64,000 nt of DNA. Origin: Crambe crambe. Its lineage: Eukaryota > Porifera > Demospongiae > Poecilosclerida > Crambeidae. Under the pieces are notes generated by a model that was not told the origin of the DNA, searched no databases, and saw only the letters and a list, made by a program, of their open reading frames with translations. Below, piece by piece: positions 60,583-64,000 of the stretch; positions within the stretch are counted from its first letter, which is position 1; every line of letters begins with the position of its first letter. The DNA is taken from assembly GCA_963924555.1 (NCBI GenBank), contig OZ004591.1, positions 1,984,001 through 2,048,000 of the forward strand, given 5' to 3'. The position numbers were made by a program, and so were the translations under genes.

Positions 60583-61860
60583 AGGAAATCACTCTACCAG
60601 TCACGAAAGTTCCCCTCTGCATGCTTATGATAAGAAATTGATATTGACCGAACTCCCAGATTGTCCTAACATTTAACTGGACATTGCATCAGTGTGCATT
60701 TGACTTACTCTTGACAAGCCCTTTTGTCCTGATAAACAAATAATGACCAGGCATATGCCAATATTGACCAGAAAGTGTCAGGTGTCAGGCTGTTATCATA
60801 AGCTGTGCTCTGAAGTATCCTGTGTGTATCACTTGAGGAGTTTATACGTATTCCTCAATCCCTTACTAGACATGTTCATAACACTATGCCAGCTGTAATC
60901 CTGGTCTCTGAACCCCTTGATCCCCACCAAAATTTACAAGCGGTTATCCCCACCAGATAGGTATGTAGTCCTACTCAGAAGAATTCCTGGAAGTCTACTT
61001 GTCCCCATTATAATCCTGCCCTCATATGATCATCTCCTTTTGAATCTTCTCCTTACCAGATACGGAATCCCTTCTCCACATCGTTTGACATTGTTTTTGT
61101 TGACTACAAAATTCATTAAATGTCCCTCACCAATATCCCCACTAATCCAGGCTACTATGCACCATGTGAAAGCAGAATTGGTTAAAGAGAGCTGAATAAG
61201 GCATCGGGCTCACCCCACAATGCACTGCATTCGTCTAGTATATTTTGAGGATTGTGCAACATAACGCACACAGTGGTTAAGTCGTTGTGAGACTTTTGTA
61301 TTACTCTCTTGTATACCAGTTATGTATGTATAATCTCTCTATGTACCCATTTTGTGAAACCATCATTGTGGGTTCTTCTATACTAGTGTTGTATCAGCAT
61401 CCTCTGTATACCCCTATTGTGAAACCAGCATTGTGAATTCTCTCACTAGTCTAGTGTTGTATCATCCTCTTATGAAACCAGTTATAATGCATAAATATTC
61501 TTTCTAGACTCCTCTTGTGAGACCACCATTGTGGGTTCACTAGTTATGTCATCCTCTGTGAAGCAAGTTTCATTAAATATCTATATCCTCTTGTGTTATG
61601 ACATTAACATTGTATCACCCTCTAATATCACCCTCCAGTTATATGAATTCTTTCTATGCTCCTTTTGTTAGACTAACGTTGTGGGTTACATTCTGTGACG
61701 TTACCCTCTTGTGGGTCCAGTTTCATTAAGCATCATTTATTCTATACCCCTCTTGTGAAACCACCAGTGTTATTTGGTTAGCATTGTAATGAAATTAGCA
61801 TTCACTCTATATGAACCAGCAGTGTGAGTTTAATAAACCATACAATCTCTGCCAATGCAG
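60583..61860. other. Intron-like spacer between copies 2 and 3
   Basis: 60620-60800 is an inverted relative of 8690-8880: GATAAGAAATTGATATTGAC, TTAACTGGACAT and GCATCAGTGTGCATTTGAC occur in reverse orientation there. So it is a dispersed repeat. The remainder holds the CTCTTGTGAAACCAG repeats. No gene is supported. Confidence 0.5.
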
Positions 61861-62059
61861 TACTGTAGGCAAGTGTAGAATGGTTCTAGTGGAAAGACTG
61901 TTATCAGGGGGTGTGTAATCTTTTGAAGTGTGCGTGTGATAGGGTTACACACTCAACACTCTCGTCTCCTGAAAATGCGATCTCCTCTGAATTCCTGTAG
62001 GATGATTATGTGGACAGAACTTGAACCTGGTGGTGGACTACATTCACTTGATTGTGTCA

Positions 62060-63252
62060 TTATTTCAGAGACACTCTCTCAGAGATGAACAAGGAAGGAG
62101 TGGACACAGTAATTGGTGAGTGATTTTCATCATCTCACTGCCATGCTTGTTGGCACACAGTGAACATGTCAATGGACAGTCCATTCATACTGTATACCAT
62201 ATAGTCAATGTCTTACTTATTCATGTGCATAGCTTTCAAAATGAGCATATTGGCCGTACTTCCTGTAAATGACTGCAATGTTCCTTTGTCATCACTAATA
62301 ATATTACTTTTGGTCTGGTATCCCTTTATTTTTACTGAGCATGCCCACTGCTGGACTGGGCTTTATTTAGAAGTCTGCTTGTGACACTTGTATGGTAAGG
62401 TGTGGTAGTTCATGCAAGTGTATAATGTACAACAAGTTCCACTGTACACTGACTCACTTCATCACTGTATTCTCCAGTTTAGTGATCATGTTCAGTGCTT
62501 GCTTGCTGGACATTCACATCCACACAAACAACATAGTCACTAGATTGTCAATGCTGTCACCAAATTTCAGCCAAGTATTTGATTTCTAGGGTGCAGAACA
62601 AATGCTGGGTCTGTATGAAATGGAGAAGGATGCTACGTACAATGATGGAGATTAATCCCATGGTGGAGACACTGGACTCCTCAGGGAAGAAAAGAGGTAT
62701 GCATGTAGCTAGCATGACATCACATGTACTTGGACAACTGATGAGAAAGAGATAAGAGATGGGGCAGGGGATAGGGATGATAAAAATATTTTTGTGATAA
62801 AAGTCACCCTTGAGGCTGAACAAAGTGGCTGCTATACAGAGGTGGCCCCTTTGCACAGTAACTTCCAATATATCAGGTTTTGTCTTTGAGACTTTTCATT
62901 TGACTTGACCTACGTAATTGCTGACTCACAGTCAGGGGTTGTATTATTATGTAGTACAGTTACTATAGGGGGAAAGTGTTTTCCCAACCCCCTTACTTCT
63001 CCGTCTGAATTGACATGCAAAATGCTCCCTACACTCCCTTCATTGTTTAGAGCTCTAATTTTGCCCCTCCTTAGAAATGTCTCTCCATACAGCCCTGATT
63101 GTTTGTCTTCATGATTGCAGTGGTGTGTGTGGATGCCAAAGGATTACAGACAGAACATCTTTTCTCTGAGGGACTGGTCTCAGGAAGATCCACACCATGT
63201 AGAAGCTGTCCATATGCTGGCATCAATTACATCATCCTCACTGGTTGTCTCA
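62060..63252 (+). pseudogene. Succinyl-CoA ligase beta-subunit-like decayed copy 3 (may continue past the window)
   Basis: 62068-62115 retains only the end of the HHGD exon (EMNKEGVDTVI). Exon 62590-62696 reads AEQMLGLYEMEKDAT, then a four-base insertion, then MMEINPMVETLDSSGKKR. Exon 63121-63252 reads VCVDAK, then one extra G, then DYRQNIFSLRDWSQEDPHHV. The family text is EINPMIEDSDG, CFDAKI and RQKKIFDLQDWTQEDERD. All three exons have good splice sites. SUCLA2/SUCLG2 are mitochondrial TCA-cycle enzymes. The working gene is presumably elsewhere. Confidence 0.7.
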
Positions 63253-63280
63253 GTGAGTCTCTCTTTATTGTACATACATA

Positions 63281-63352
63281 CACACATACATGCATACATA
63301 CATCCATCCATCCATACATACATACATACATACATACATACATACACACACT
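63281..63352. repeat. (ATAC)n / (CATC)n microsatellite
   Basis: ACATACATACAT with CCATCCATCC in the middle. It produces spurious Ile-His-Thr-Tyr ORFs. Confidence 0.95.
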
Positions 63353-64000
63353 GTACAATGGAACCTCTCAATGTGGACTCCCTGAAACACTTGTGTCATC
63401 AGGACACTTTTCTCCTTGTCCCATTACAATACACATCTCTACATACGTAAGTAGCTACTAAGCCACCAGGCACATGTCCACATGGTTTCAGTGACCCTTT
63501 ACCATATAGGTTTTTTGTTATAGGACTGTAGTTCTCAAGTATCACTTCATAAGTTTGAGTATGTATCCCTACCAGATACAGTATGTAGTGTGTTATGATC
63601 CTACTCAGAAAAGTCCTGCCCTCATCTCCTTATGAATCTTCTCCTTACCAGATACATAGTAATATAGTCCTCCTACTAACTTATGACAATTCCTTTGTAT
63701 GACTGCTCACATGGACTTGTTGACCTTTATAGCGTAGCAGATGTCTGACTCATAATTACTACATCCACACACTTCCTGGGGGAGAACCCCCTGCATGCAT
63801 AGAGTACTATGGCCACCTAATGATTTACACCTGCCTTGAACCAGTGTAGGACTCTTACATACTTAATTTTTACTGGGCCATATGAAATGCCCCTCCCCTC
63901 CCCCTCCCCTTTTGTCCACTTTTAGTGTGTATGTGGCTCCTCTAGGACATAATGCTCATTCTCTGTAGAGAGAAATTTGTGCTTTTCTATGTAAGTACGA
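63353..64000. other. Right edge, no supported gene
   Basis: Continuation of the copy 3 intron. ACCATATAGG and CTACTCAGAA words repeat text near 59820 and 60973, showing that the duplicated unit extends at least to about 63650. Confidence 0.45.

Noticed and set aside
63099-63461. ORFs with Ile-His-Thr-Tyr repeats
   Set aside because: They result from the ATAC microsatellite. Only the first about 45 codons overlap a real ligase-like exon.

Overview
This window is nuclear DNA of an animal, most likely a marine sponge (demosponge grade). The genes are interrupted by many short GT-AG introns and are packed head-to-head and tail-to-tail. They include clear orthologues of animal genes: MGAT5, PEX19, LRRC58, CCDC191, PDE9A, RABAC1/PRA1, RBM7, dysbindin, ITPA and RRP1. 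Next to these lie genes of a style I associate with sponge gene models: a Kelch protein and a P-loop/COR/ZU5/Death protein. The species assignment is inference. All exon joins below were made by eye from splice sites, codon phase and similarity to remembered family sequences.

Layout. 1-10767 (+): C-terminal two thirds of an MGAT5-type N-acetylglucosaminyltransferase with an F5/8C (discoidin/fucolectin-like) domain inside it. One of its introns carries a complete-looking 2.8 kb TA-flanked Tc1/mariner-IS630 element with a transposase and a second, convergent ORF. 11471-12980 (-): LRRC58, with a shrunken partial copy just downstream. 13163-15402 (+): PEX19. 15612-20368 (+): CCDC191-like. 20528-25053 (-): PDE9A-like. 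25210-27973 (+): PRA1/RABAC1. 28205-29384 (-): RBM7-like. 29511-30458 (+): dysbindin. 31065-32404 (-): ITPA. 32569-34470 (+): RRP1. Four of these form divergent pairs with fewer than 200 bp between start codons.

36353-44561 (+): Kelch-repeat gene with long, repeat-filled introns (nested MITEs). 45865-49949 (+): P-loop GTPase-like/COR/ZU5/Death protein, clean except for one in-frame TAA inside the COR region. It is followed by a captured Kelch exon and by decayed tandem copies of its ZU5-to-Death half (to 52618). 53455-55152 is a PIF/Harbinger-like element. From 55190 to the right edge lies a tandem array of decayed exons from a succinyl-CoA ligase beta-subunit gene.

The left 35 kb reads as ordinary, conserved housekeeping and trafficking genes: peroxisome import, BLOC-1, Golgi/Rab traffic, nucleotide clean-up, RNA exosome targeting and rRNA processing. 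The right 30 kb reads as a turnover zone in which innate-immunity-like modules and a metabolic gene are duplicated and decaying. The most interesting observations are the MGAT5-F5/8C fusion, the two-ORF transposon, and the interrupted P-loop/COR/ZU5/Death gene with its duplicates.
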